Assembly (NCBI GenBank): GCA_036785705.1
Contig: JAWUZG010000056.1
Coordinates: 13,254,501-13,318,500 of the forward strand
Direction: 5' to 3'
DNA: 64,000 nucleotides
Origin: Acanthornis magna
Taxonomy: Eukaryota > Chordata > Aves > Passeriformes > Acanthizidae
Numbering within the stretch: the first letter of the stretch is position 1; the number at the start of each line of letters is the position of its first letter. Positions 1-13,500 of the stretch are shown in pieces. A program made the translations under genes and the position numbers. Below the pieces are notes generated by a model. It searched no databases, was not told the origin of the DNA, and saw only the letters and a list, made by a program, of their open reading frames with translations.

Positions 1-1370
1 TAAATTCTTAGTTTTATCTCTGAGGAGATAAAATGATCAAAATAAATATATCTCCTTTTCTCAGCAGTACAAAACCATCAGCTTAGCCTTACTGAAGAAT
101 TTTTTTGTGTTACCAATAAAATTTCATGGTTGAAGCCAACTCTTGAAGCAGGAGATCAGGAGTGATGAAGCTCAGTGTGCACACTCCAGAGCGAGATATC
201 AGTTGCTGCCATTCCAGCTGAAAGGACTTCATGGATCTCTGGTGTGTAAAATGATTTTGGTATTGTATCACAGACAGAGTCATCTTCAGGGAGGAATGAA
301 AGTATATTGTTTCTGACATCCTTTTTTTCTGACAGTTTTACACTTTGACATTTCGCTATCCCAACTTGTTTTCCTACTCACTGACCCAAAATATCATAAT
401 GGTCTGGTTCAAAGGCTCCAACTAGCCTCAAATTTTGTGCTCTGTTGAGCCTTCATTTCAGTTTAGTTTACTGCATTGTCAAGTATCTACCTATGAACGT
501 TAGAGGGAGATGGAAAGACACCTTTAGAATTCTGATGATTGAGAAACCATGGTTGGGGCAGAAGGCAAGATGTCATACTGCTGCCTTTGCATTATTCATG
601 ACAAAAATTAAACACAAAGTTTTGACCTTGAAATCACTCTTTTTTTCTTTTTTTCTTTAAATATCTCTTTTTTTTTCTTTCTGCATTTAGAGTTAGATAT
701 ATAGACTGTAGTCATGAAGCCTTACATGGGATTTGAGGATCTGGATAAAGCTGCCTTTCCCAGGCAGAAACTTGGCATAGTTGTGGAGGTGTCAGTTTTA
801 CTGAGTTCTAGGTCACCCCTGGACTTGGGGAGGTGGGCACAGCCCTGTCCAGCCCATGTGTTGCCCCTTGAAGGAGAAGTGTGAAGGTCAGAGTGGTCAG
901 TCCTGCAGGGCATCACTGGCTCTGCACACAGTGGTCTGAATGTACAACTGAAATAATCTTTCTGTCATGGTCTTCTGGTTGTTTTAATAGACTTCCTATA
1001 GAAATGAGTTCTAGGTTCAAGCAGAGGCCTGCAGTAGTAGAGATATTGAAAAATGATGCCTGTCCACTGCATTTTTTTCCCCTGGAATTTGGCAGCATGA
1101 GATGCTGTTGTGTTTTCGATCCCTTCACAAAACAATAAATGTGTTTTGAACCACATCCTACCAGGCCACAGTCACAAGGGTTGGAGTGTAGAGTGGGACA
1201 ACCCTCTTACCCTCAGGGCTGCAGCATGGCCCCTTGGGAAGAGCAAAAGTGAAACTTCTAGCTTAAAGAGATGTTGGAATTTGTAATGGAAGCACATTAC
1301 ACAGTATAGAGGATGTTAGATAAATGGAACACTTCATCATAGACCTGTACCTCGCTGCCCTTATGCACTG

Positions 1371-2060
1371 AATGTCCTGAGTAATAAATGCATTATTTTT
1401 TGCAGTCAAATGCAGGGACTGTGGCCCAGGAATCTGATGCTCCATCACGGTCAGACAGTTGAGCTCAGGGTAGCATCTCAGCCAGCTGCAGAGCTTGCTC
1501 CAGGCCAGCCCCACTCCTGGAAACCAGGCTGAGGAAGCCCAGGAGCACACGCTCACAGCGATGGGGTGCGTGTGAATCGATAGCAAGCATCTATATTATT
1601 GTCCTTATGATGAAGCACCGTTTATTTCCCAGTGTTGCAGTGCAGCAAAGGGAATGGCGGTCTCTCCGAGCCCTCGCAGGTGCGTAGTGGGTGAGCTCTG
1701 AGAGGGCTCAGAGCTTGACTAATAAATTAATGTCTTGACTGGTAATGCATTATTTTTCCCAGTCAAATGCAGGGACTGTGGCCCAGGAATCTGATGCTCT
1801 GTCACGGTCAGGCAGTTGAGCTCAGGGTAGCATCTCAGCAGCTGCAGAGCTTGCTCCAGGCCAGCCCCACTCCTGGAAACCAGGCTGAGGAAGCCCAGGA
1901 GTTCACACTCACAGCGATGGGGTGCGTGTGAATCGACAGCAAGCATTTATTTTTGTCATTATGATGAAGCACCATTTATTTCCCAGCATTGCAGTTCAAC
2001 ACAGGGAATGGCGGTCTCTCCGAGCCCTTGCAGGTGGGTAGTGGGTGAGCTCTGAGAGGG
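1371..2060 (+). repeat. Two-copy direct tandem duplication, ~355-bp period
   Basis: Copy 1 spans about 1371-1706 and copy 2 about 1729-2060, separated by ~22 bp. The shared block starts near GCATTATTTTT and ends at GTGAGCTCTGAGAGGG. The offset between matching points falls from 357 at the left end to 354 at the right, so small indels have accumulated. Differences are mainly single substitutions plus a few bases (for example CAGCCAGCTG in copy 1 against CAGCAGCTG in copy 2). I recognise no transposon terminus, so a simple local segmental duplication is the best reading. No coding function is supported, although the duplicated block creates two similar chance open frames on the minus strand. 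Confidence 0.9.
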
Positions 2061-4707
2061 ATCTCCCCCTTCCCACCAGCGGGAAGGGTCAGCCCAGCGA
2101 TGGGAGACACGTGGGCAGCCAGCGAGGAATCCTTGCGGTGGTGGGAGGGAGCTTTCTCGCCTCCCGGCTCCGCTCTGCTGCTGGCAGGGAAATGTGCTTT
2201 CAAAGCACAACTCACAAAAGAGGAGCAAGAAAACAAGATGCAAATTAGTGAAGAAATAAACTTCAGAAGAGTTTCCTTTGTGGTTATGACTCAGTTGTTC
2301 AGAGGAAGACAGCGTAGCTTTGGAAGCATCAAAGGCATGTCACTGTATCCTTTAATAAATTCCTTTCTTTCAGTTCCTTTGGACATACAGGGAGGCCACA
2401 GATTTGCATGGCACCAGAGCTGCTTGCCCAAACACTTGCCTGTTGCTGTAACCAAGGAAAATAAAATACAGAAATCTTCTTGCTGCTTTTTACACTCTAC
2501 TGGATGTGAGTGCCTTTTGGTCACTTGTCTCAGTGGTGCATCTGATGAGATGCAGTAGGTGTTTGTGCCCACAGGTACGCACAACCTGTGCAGTACACCT
2601 GCTCTGTTTTTCAGTCTCAAAATACAAACATGGGCCCTCAGTTACACCCATATCCCAGGAACAGGCAGTTACTTCCTTTGGTCAGCAAAAATTCCCTCCA
2701 ATTCTTTCAGGGTAGAGGAATTGCTAAATGTCTCCTCCCATGTGGAGTTCATAGCTCCAGGGTTTTTTGCAGCATAATGCAATGGGCAGGCTCAATTGCA
2801 GGTGTCTTCCTCCGACCTCCATTGTTTGTTATTCGTGAATAATCTTTCAGCTCTTGGAGAAAGTTGTAACATCAAGTGCTAGAAAGTGCTGTGCCACACT
2901 GGTCACCGGGGAGCCAGGACATTGCAGAGCAGGAAAGCTGCTCATCACACGTATGCTTTGCCAGCGCTTTTCCTTGCGGTGCTCTGTCATTAACATGAAG
3001 ACAGACTTGTGTCTGAAGTTGCTCCTGGGTCATTCCACCCTGTAAGATGCTGAAGCTGAAAAGAAAACCCCTGAGGCAAGTTCTACCAGGTGAACCTTTC
3101 CCGAGCTGCCTTCTAGAGATCATGTGGGAGGAACAAATAGTGCAAATGCATCTCTTGTCTACCAGGAGAGCAAACCTCGAGTCCTGGTCACACAGCAGCT
3201 GTAGTTTATTTGTCGCTTGAAGGAGGCTGTTGAGAAAATCGAGGCTTTTTCAGGTATTCCTACTAAGACATTTGAGCCAACCTCTCAACAATCTGTGTGA
3301 CATTATAAATATAGCCAGCCCAGGAGGTAGGAGGGAAAGAAATGCTTATATTTGTCTTTCCTTCCTATTCTGCCAAAGGCTAAGTAAAAGCACCTATAAA
3401 AAGAGTTTTCAGAGCTATGTTTTGAAAGACACTAATTCTGGTTGCCTTTATACCTCGTGTTTTCTGGAATGCCACCAGTCTTGTAGTCAGGGCTGTGGAG
3501 CCACTGGGAGAAAGGCAATATCCTTTGGGCAGTCCAAACAGAGGCAGCTTTTCCTTTTGGAAATGCCCAGCACTTCTTTCAGTTGTTGCTGGTTACTGCA
3601 TTGGCTTAAAAATAGATCGATACATTCGATGCTTTTATTTCATTATGCCCAAACCAAGGGAAAAAACAAAGCCATAATTTTTAGCGGCTGCTGTCAGAGT
3701 CCCGTGGCAACCTGCCAGCGTCACGGCTCGTTGGGTACTGTGGACAAGTGAAAAACTGGAGGAATTCCACTGACTCACACATTTTGCTTGGGTGGTCCCT
3801 GCATCTTTATTGGCCCTGAGGCTTTGCTGCCCTCGTTTCGGAAACCAGTCTAGCTCTTGAACGTGCACGGATCTGAAAGATCTTAGCAGAGAAGCCTGGC
3901 TTTGGAGGTTGGGAAATTAGAGCACAGAAAGGCAGATTTCCTTGCACGAGGATGCACTGTGGGCCTGTGGCAGGGCTGGGAACAGCAGTTCCATGGCTAG
4001 TTCCATGCTGTGTCTGCTGGGTCTCATTCCCTTCCCTTCCTCCCTGCCCAGCAGTGCAGATTGGGCTTTCCTTGCTCCTGTGGGATAACAACCTCATTGC
4101 TACGCATTAACATCAAGTTCAGCAGGGATGCTGGCAGAGCAATAGCGGGCAGGAATTTGGAGAATCGTTTCATTTAATCCTGCTCATCCCAGCGTGATTT
4201 AGTTGAGGTACTTCCACAGCAGAACCGGCCCCATGTAAACAGTGTCACCCAGTGATCACTGTCCCTGCTTTCTATAAATACCCAGTCCTGTGTTAGTGAC
4301 TCTGTCCTGCAGACCTGCTGTCAGACGAGCCAGCTTTGTACATGCTTTTAAGCTCTATATGTGTGTATTGTAAATGTTAGCTGTGTATTTTGGTGGCGTA
4401 ACAGCTGGAGACCATTATGGTGTGACAACACTGCTCTCCTACACCTCATAGGAAATTCAGTTTGGTCGACCTACATTCATCCCAGCCTCCACACGAACCT
4501 GCTCTGTAATCTCTCGCTTCTGTTGTTGCAAATCTAAAGCACTGAATCAGGAAACAGAGGCTTGCCAAAATTGTTAAATAAGCAGAGGCCGTGTTGTTTG
4601 GAGACTGCCACTGTGTTTTCTTGCTCACATGGTCCTGGAATGTGTCTCCTGGTAGGGGGAAGGGAGCATTTGTGAATGTAGTTCTCAGAATGAGTCATTA
4701 TGGTAAA

Positions 4708-4729
4708 TTTTTTTTTTTTTTTTTTTTTT
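4708..4729 (+). repeat. Poly(T) run, 22 bases
   Basis: An uninterrupted run of T follows TGGTAAA. No flanking retroelement body or target-site duplication is obvious, so this is listed as a homopolymer only. Confidence 0.95.
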
Positions 4730-7460
4730 AATTTGTGAGTTAGGGTTACATGTTTCTGAAATAATAAGTTAGGACCAGGCAAAAATCCTGATATAACAGC
4801 TGGTACTAGCCAAGAGGCCTGATGCACATGTGATGTGTGAGCAAGGTAAAAAGCATCCTTTTAGGGAAGCCTATTTTTAGAAGTTACAAATCCTACCTCT
4901 TCCATGTACTGTCCTATTTTTAACCAGGAGTGCTTCCGAGCTCTCAGCCCTGCTCCCAGCTGTGATCTACAGGAGCCTTCTGTTCAACATCACTTTGTTA
5001 AGAGCTTGTTGCCTGTTATGGAACACGAACGTTGTGGTAATTGCACTGTGTTAACCACTGACAAGATGGCTACACGTTAGTTTCATCTTTCTTTTAATAT
5101 CCCTTAGTACAGATCTTGGAGGAAGTGACCAACCTGTGAGCAAATTTGGATTAGCAGGTAGTTCAGCACAGAGCAGCTTGGCTGGAGCTGTGAGATGTTT
5201 GCAGAGGAACAGAGAAAAGATCAGATCCTACACAACCTTCCTCTGCTTCTTCTCTACCCTCAAGAGCCTCAGAAGCAGCCCTGACACTCCTGCGTTTTAG
5301 GCCCAAGAAGGAACATCCCACAGACTGTAAGGGCGAGTTTCTGGTAAGCAGTGAAGTGTGGGACAAGACAGCCCATGGCCATGAAGAGATGCACTGACAA
5401 GTGATGCAAGTTCCTCGACTGTTGACAAAGGAAGGAAGACAGAGACTGGCAAAACCCATCCCATCTGTAGACAGATTTCAGAGCTAAAGAGGACAAATGT
5501 ACATAATGACTCCTTTTTACACATAAAAGAGTCATGGCACAATGATGCACATTTTTGCAGGCAGACAGATGTTGTCTGTTGAGAATTGGGTCAGAAAAGG
5601 TTGCATCTGTAATGAACATGTGATTAGTAATTACCCTGAATTGGCCCTGTGTGAAAAACTTGATTTCCCACAACTCCCTATCTACTGGGTGCTATTTAAT
5701 CCCACTTACAAGCCCTTGAAAGTCTGTCTAACAAAGTCTTTGCAACTGTGACGTAATGAGCATCTTTGTAGAGTGTTGGGATCTGAAGCGATGGGCTAAA
5801 CACAGATCAGGGTGTGATACAGGGGCAGGTGAACGGTGTGTGTGTAAGAGTTGTGTGTCACAAGGAGGTGGAGAATGAAAGGAATTCGGCTAAAAGCAAG
5901 AGAGGAAAGTGTAAGATAATGATCCTCTAAAGGCAGCAGACACAGCTTTTAACTTTGCACTCCCCCAGGTGAGTGCAAGAAGTGCCCCAACAGTGTCGAT
6001 GCTGTTCTGCTCTTCCTAATGTGTTGGATGCCCCTCCTTCAGCTGGACTGGATCTCTCCCTCTTGTCCTCCCCGCCCTTTCCCTTGGGTTTGCACAGATA
6101 AATTGCATCCGCACTTTTCTGGAGAAGAGCTGGGGTGTTCACCCCAACATGGATGAATTTCTCAAATCTGATTGCACTTTTAGGTCCTTTCTGTAGAACA
6201 GTCCTCAAATGGAGTTCTCTGAGGATAAACCGGGTGCAAAAAACTTTCAAATGGCATACTAGGAAGAGAAAAAACAGTGTTTTTGAGGGTGATAATGCCA
6301 AAGTGTTATGCTTTTTTCTGCTCCATTCACTTCTGCCTTTCCGTCACGGCGCGGCCTGGGAATACAATATGCTGCTCTGTGATGGCAGAGGCTGTTCTCG
6401 CAGTGTTTCCATCACATTCAGAAATAGGAAGAACAAGATGTACCACGAACAAGATTATTTTTGTGAGACTTCAATCCAGCTTTGCAATTCCAAGCACTTC
6501 AAATCTACGTCTGATCTTTGGCATGTTTGCATATATCAAGCCAGCTTTGAGGCTCTGCCCGCTGCTGGCTGTGCAACCTTGCACCCCATTTCCCACCTTC
6601 TTGTTCCAAAGGCATTTTGCTCCTGACTTCCACCAGGAAGTTTGGCTTGGCAGTCTCCGCTGAAGTTGGGATAAAGGGTGGCCTTGGGATGTCCTCCTCT
6701 GGCAGGACAATCTCAATGTCTGGCACTTTTTCCAGAGCTGGAAGGCTGAGTGTGGAGCCTGTAGGAAGACATAGGCATTGCCAGAGGGTGGTTTGTGTTT
6801 CAGGTAATTTGCCTCTGAGCATTTTTCTTAGTCCTTGGAGGATAGAGTAGCTATGGATATATCATTTACATGTCTGAACAGGAGGGATGCTGGAGAGAGA
6901 GAACAGGTACTTGGCCAATTCATGGGTCAGTTATATCGGTGAATTCAAAGCAGACACGTTCCGTTCAGCAGCAGTAATTACAGAAGTGCTGTGGAGTTCT
7001 TTGTTCTCAAAATCTCCAAGAATGAGATTCCTGTATAGTGGTACCATCCCTCCAGAGCTGTTAGGACTGTTGTCCTTCGCATGCAGCTCCCACATTAGTG
7101 ATACATTTCAGTGACATCTCAGCGGAGACGTGGACTTGACACGTAGAAGAAGGTGGCCTCTTCTATTTGATTGTGAATTATCTGCCTTTAATATAATTCA
7201 GGCACCAAAAGCTGTATTTTTAGATGCTGATTCCTTTTTGTAATTGGATATAATGGCTGAAATAGCTCTTCTTCAATGACCCAGTTCTCAGGAGTGACAC
7301 TGACACCAAAAGAAATGTTCTGATCTTCCTTTGCGTTTCTGTGTTCCTTTTTCTGAATATCTGGGCTGAACAGACACGTGAGCTCTGTCCAAAAGCTGTG
7401 GTGCTCCAAGGAGCCACTTCTGTTGGGCTACTGCTTGGGAGCCCAAGTGCATGGTCATTG

Positions 7461-7501
<41 letters not shown>
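7461..7501 (+). repeat. (TCA)n microsatellite, ~13 units
   Basis: A perfect TCA trinucleotide run preceded by an imperfect TCATTG. It lies inside the long upstream intron and is likely length-polymorphic. It creates spurious poly-His, poly-Ser and poly-Met frames. Confidence 0.97.
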
Positions 7502-7502
<1 letters not shown>

Positions 7503-10500
7503 GAGACTGCCCTTCAGTGCTCCCCTCCAAACACAGCATTGTTACGACTGCCCATCCGCACTGTGCTAATATTCTCCTTAATTAAAGTGCTGCGAAACTC
7601 ATGACTCAAAGATGAAGTCTAAGAAGGGGTTTGTCAGCCCTAATGTTTTCTGACTCTGTCTGGTGACATAATCCCTAAGTAGGAACCTGGCCTCCTTGGT
7701 TATAAAACATTGCAAATAATGATGCCAGGAGCTAAGCTTTATCAGCCGCCTCTTCTTAAAAAAGATTTGTTGTATAATGGTGTGTCGGGTGTTATTTTGC
7801 TGTGATTTAAGGGTCTGGGTCTGCTCGTTGTTTTAAATATTTTCCAAGAGCATTATGAACCTGGATATTGGGTCAAATTTCTGGCTTGGAAACCTTAACG
7901 GTTCAGTAACTCACAGGCTCTTTTTAATAAAAGCCCTCAGGAGAAGAGACGTGCCAGGGTGCAGTGAAATATATGCTCTGTTCACAAAGGCAGCAGCAGC
8001 ATCAGATGATTAATATTTTGTACATCCTGACACTGAAATGCAGGGTTTGGCTGAAGGATCCAGGTATTGTTGTGTCACAACCATATTTTATTACATTTTA
8101 AGCTGCAGCCACTGAAACAGCACAGTTGCTTCCATATGATAAATAATGGAAATAAAAGCTGATTAAATAACAGCCCTCCAAGAGTAGAGAAGCCTCTATG
8201 AGCTGGTTTGCTTTGTCTTGGCCTTCTTTTTTCTTGAGGTAGTTTATAGTGTATGGTAAAATGTTCCCTGGGAACTGAATTATATAACTTTTAGCAGTGT
8301 TAATGTGTGATGAAATGAGCACTCAGCCATTCAATTAACACTGCACTATTACTTACACTGATAGACACAGACGTATTAATGGCATCTGCATTGATACAGG
8401 GTGACCGTAAAAATACTGCCATTGTCAGCGGTAGGAATTGCTGGGTGGATGTGCAGAAGGGTCTACATAACATAGAATGAACTCCTGGTGGTGTTGGTGC
8501 ATTCCCCTCCTGCCAAGGGGTCTGCTCCATGTTCACAGTTCTGCCAGAAGAATGAACCTTGGGTCAGAACTTTTCTGCATTCTGAGTAGCTACTTCAGCA
8601 ACTGCCAAGTTCTTCTGTTTGGTTTTCTCCTTCTATTTTTGAAAAAGGAGAGGTCAAAGCCATCATCAGTCTAATGGTCCATCCCTAAAGGCTGCACTGC
8701 TCAGACTTCAGAGAGAGCACAGGGAGAGCTCGACATTTGTATTAGAGGAAGCAGGAGCTGAGCAGGTAAAGAGAAATCTTTGATTCCGCAGGCTAAGTGG
8801 AACAGAACCTCAAATTGCCTTTTCCTGTCCAAATTTCTGTGTGTGTCAGGAAAGAATGAGATCTGTGATAAATACACATGGGATAACTTGACCCTCATAC
8901 TTGGTTCCCTAGAACACGTAAGGGCTTAAGGAGAGCTTGAGTTAAATAACCTTTGCAGATTTTTCATTTAACATTAAATTCTTCTACAAATTTTGTCATG
9001 TCTTCAAGCTCCTTCTTTCTGGGAACAAGGAACAAATTGTCCTTCTGCATTTAAGTACAAAATCCCAACACCACAGACATCTGAAACTCCATCACAAAGG
9101 TCTTGTATGGCACCAAGTAATTTGCTCCCAGTGGCTGGTGGTTATGCTGGCTGAAATCACAAGTGCTTGGCAGATCGAGCAGCTCTGAAACAGCTTTAAA
9201 AAAACATACCAGCAGCACTAGGAGATGAACAAAAGGTAGGCTCCCTCCAAGCTCCTCATTGCATGTGTCGTGTTTGCACAGCTCCCACCAGCAGTTTATG
9301 TTAGCAGATTTATGGAGCTGGCTTAGATTTATGGCAGGGAAACAGAGCATGGAAGCCCTGGGGGACAGCGCCAGTTCCTGCCCCCGAGCAAAGTCCTGCC
9401 CTTATCAGCAAGCCCTGAGCCAGGTGCTAGGCTGCAGAGAGCTCCTGTGGGGCCAGCTGCTGTTTGTGACCCCTTCCAACAAGAGTTTGTGTGCTCCTGC
9501 CCAAGCCCTGCCGAGTTCCCTGAGTTGTTTTGGGCGCATCCCACCAGGATGAAGTGTTCATCTCAGGGATTGCAGTGCTCCTCTTGCAACCTTACCTGCC
9601 CGTGATCCTCGAAGCCTTATTTAAAACGTCTGTGGTTTTGTTGAGGTGGTTTTTTTTTCCCATTTACTTTCTTTTGAAAGTGTCGTAAAAAAAGAAAAAG
9701 GGAGAGATGTGCAAGAGAGAGGTGAGTTAGCTTAATGTCTAAAGTGCTGGCTTTCGTCCCCGCTGATCTGTTGTAAAGGGTGATGTTTGTTTTATCTGCT
9801 GGTTATTGGACTGGCCCCAAATCAGCAGTTTACACCTGTCAGTGGTTTATATATCCATCACCTCAGTTTCACAGGTTAGGTATTTTAACCCATGCAGTGT
9901 GTGGATGTTCAGCACAGTGCTTTTCTCACCAGTGCAGCACCAGCTGCCCACCGCACAAACCAGAGACTCCACACTGGGAAACCAGTCACCAGCAGTTCAG
10001 AAACCTTCCATGTGCATTGATTACCTCTCTGTTTGAAGACTGGCCTTAAACAGCGCCATTCAAGTACCCCAGGCTTTGCAGGAGGTTGGGTGTGAACCTG
10101 ATGTTCTGTTCAATCTTGGCTCTGCAGTGTTGGAGGTGGATCAAACAGCATTACAGCTGATTGTGTCCCGTTGCACTGCGCTGGTTTTAGTGCTTACAGC
10201 TTTTTTAGCTTTCAGAGCTTGACCCAAGGTTTTCCATACGGAGTGTCTACCTCAGGATGAGATTTTAGGAAGAAATACAGTTCTCAGTGCAAACAGCTGT
10301 GGCTCAGTGTTTTTGGTTGAACACATGTTATTTTATCATGTTCAAATAGAAATATAATTCTTAGAGTTACCATGTTCTTCCCAAGCCTTGCAGTCTGGGG
10401 AGTTTTGTCACCTTAGCAGAGCATTCTTTAATCACTTAAGTGTGCTGAACTTTGTGGTCTAGAAGACTTTATTTTGTGCTGAACCTCTGAAAGATTTTAT

Positions 10501-13500
10501 TTTGTGTGTGCTTCGTGGGGGTCTGAGTAATGCATCTTCTCCAGAATGTTCATCCATGATGGGCATGCACATGCCATGGCTGTGGGAGCTAATGTAAAGG
10601 TTTCTTGTTCTTAGCCTTTCCACTTATTTCTCAATGGCTTAGGGACCAGGAGCTGAGTCAAAACCCCATTCATCTCCTTCTACAATTCCTTTAGTTTTTG
10701 GTTTGCATTTTGACCTAAAAAGAACTTTTCTTTCAGATCTTCTTTGTAGTAGGATCAACTTTTTTGAGTGCTGCTTTTTGAACCCAAACTTGTCTTGTTT
10801 AATATCAGATTTGCCTGACATAGGCTAGTTCTGACTAAGCTACGTGGGGTTTTTTTTGTTGTTAAGAACAGAAAAAGGTGTATTTATTTGGGTTTTCTCC
10901 TGGTAAAATGATGAACTGTGAGCTGATGTGTACGTCTGGACATTATCTCTGCCATACTGTATTTTTTTCTTCCAGTACCACCCTGGCATCATGCCCATGT
11001 AATTAAGTCAAAACGAGTAAGCAACACGTGCTTTGACTGTGCCATGTGGCTCCCTATTGTATGTGTTACAATGGAGCTCCTCAGAACACGCGGGTTAATT
11101 AACATCTTTTAGGGACCTGAATAATAGATAATGGTGCACAGGGCTTTTAACGTGTTGGGCTCTAATCAGTTTATTAGAAGACAGATGAAGACAACACAGC
11201 AGGGCTGCATTATTCTTGCCTCTAGCCCTGGAAATTAAATTGCATAGCATTTATTTGAAATTAACCAAATGTGATCTGTTTAAAAATGTACTAGGACCTG
11301 TTTTGTTCAGGTCTATACTTTACTTGTTTGTTTGTTTTCCCTGTTCCTGGAGGGGAAAGACAACCACGTTCAGCCCCTTCCAGCGCAGTGTAGCACTCAT
11401 CAGTATTGCTTTTGAAAAGTCCCCCTTAGCTTAATTAACAATACAGTCTGTACCCAGGCAGCATTAATTAATCAGTTGCAAATGGCAATTTTGAAGATGG
11501 CAGTGGCGACTCCTGTTAGCAATCTGCAGTCAGCTTTTGCTACCCACACAAGAGGGACGGCCCAGAGGAGCTGTGAGTAAGCAGCAGGCTTTTTGCTCTT
11601 TTTCCCTGTAATGTCAGAGGTGAAAATCCTGCTTTGTTCTGTACTTAGAGATCTCAGTCTCCACAGGGCAGAATCCAGTGGTGGAAAGGACAGGCTCTGA
11701 CGGTTTGACACTCTTGCATGCTGATGAGCGAATCTCCTTTTTCTTTTTTCTCTGCTGCCTTGCAGCATCCTCTGCACAAAGCAGAGCGCTGTCACACTGC
11801 CTGCTCTCCCACATCTGTGGAGCATTTCACAACCAGATGGAGATACCTGAGCACTGACCCACGTCACCTGTCATTTCAGGACACAGGCTGCTCTGCAATG
11901 TGTCATAGCTGAACTGCCTTTAAACTTGCCTGATGCAAGCCAGGACTCACAAGCTGAGAATTGGGTTTTACTTTCATCACTCGGGTTGCTTTGGAGATCA
12001 GTTCTCTGACCCTTGGCAGGCTGCAAGTGCAGGGATACGAGTGCTGGCAGGCTGGAAGCCAGCTGGAGTGACTGTGCTCTAGTCAAAACTTTGTCACAGC
12101 CCTGTCTGTGGTGGCAGTGTGCTGAACTTGTGCCTTTGTCACCCCATGGCTGGGATGACTTGCAGAACCTGTGAAGTACATGGTGGTCCCCAGTGTGTCC
12201 TCATTTACAGTGGCAGCACTGAAACGTGAATCTTTGTACTCCTGAGAGTAAGAAGGAAAAGTGCTTTTCCTGCAGTTCTTTGAAGGGCTTTACTAGCTGA
12301 CAGTCCATTTTTAGGCCTTTTTTTGTTGGTACAGAGCCTGTGTGGATGCCCCCTCTCTCTCTTACCATGCGGATGCCTTAGTGAACTCAAAGCTTCAGCT
12401 CAAAACCCTGGTGCTTGCTGGCTTTATCAGAATGCAGCAGCCACCATTTTTGAAGGGTTTTAATGTGTTGAGTGGAAGTGAGATGCCTCGGCCATGGCAG
12501 TGGGATGGAACAGGAGCTTTCATCGAGGAGAGAGGAAAGCATGGCTGAAGGGTAAGGACATCGGTGTGATGGGAGCATATGGACCCTCAGCTTGGCTGCT
12601 GCTGTCATGTCCTTGTAGAAGTAGAGGGAAGATCTAGCACAGCCAGAGATGACAGTAGGATGGTAGCCAGCGCAAGGTGTGTGAGATGTTTGGTGATGGA
12701 GTGCTGGGGAGACCCCAAAAAGCTTGGCTTGTATTGCCTCCTCTGCTGTTGGGCAGCAGTGGAAAGCGAGGTACATATTTTGCTCTCATTTTGTTCTTTT
12801 TTCAGAGGGAAGAAAGACAATATTTTGACCTCCCCCCACCCAAATAATCTGAGATCAAGGAGTGTGGAATGTGCAGCCCCTGAAACGAGTGCTGTTACTA
12901 AACCGAAGCCACAGAGATGTGACCTTTCTCGCCTCTGCTGTGTCAGCTGCAGTTTATTTCTCTAGTTGGTATTTAGGAGATGCTGACCCTTGATCCCAGC
13001 AGGCAGAGTTGCCCCTGTGATCCATTCCTAAACCAAAATGAGCCAAGACTGAGCACGTGGACAGGTCTTTGCTAACCTGGCTCCTCTTGCCTGGAAGCAG
13101 GTAGGATGCCTTTGCACCGATGGCTCAGCCAGCTGCCCTGACTGCTAGCAAAAGCAATAACGAGAAGCAAAAAAGAGGTCATGGCTGCACTTGAGAGGGA
13201 ATATTTATCTGTGGCTTAGGTCTTAGAGCAGTATTTGTTACAGTTGATGGGCAGACATGGTGGTGTGGGCACAGAGAACCACCCACCAAACTGTTCTTAA
13301 ATAGTCTGGGGAGTTTCAGTGCGGCTCGTACGCTGTAAATACAGCCCCAGGTAGCTGGAAGCAGAATATGATGGAACTGTCTGCTCTCTTCTTTATTCAT
13401 GCCAGCTCTAATTTTTCTAACAATGACAGGTAAAGGGAGAGGAATTTTCATTGCCTCTGCCCACAAAGATTACACGGAGCCAACAGGCGGTGCAGAGTCA

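Noticed and set aside
3230..3751. 173-residue plus-strand open frame
   Set aside because: Cysteine-rich but with no family resemblance or splice context; likely chance.
7288..7604. Poly-Met, poly-Ser and poly-His open frames
   Set aside because: They come from the (TCA)n microsatellite.
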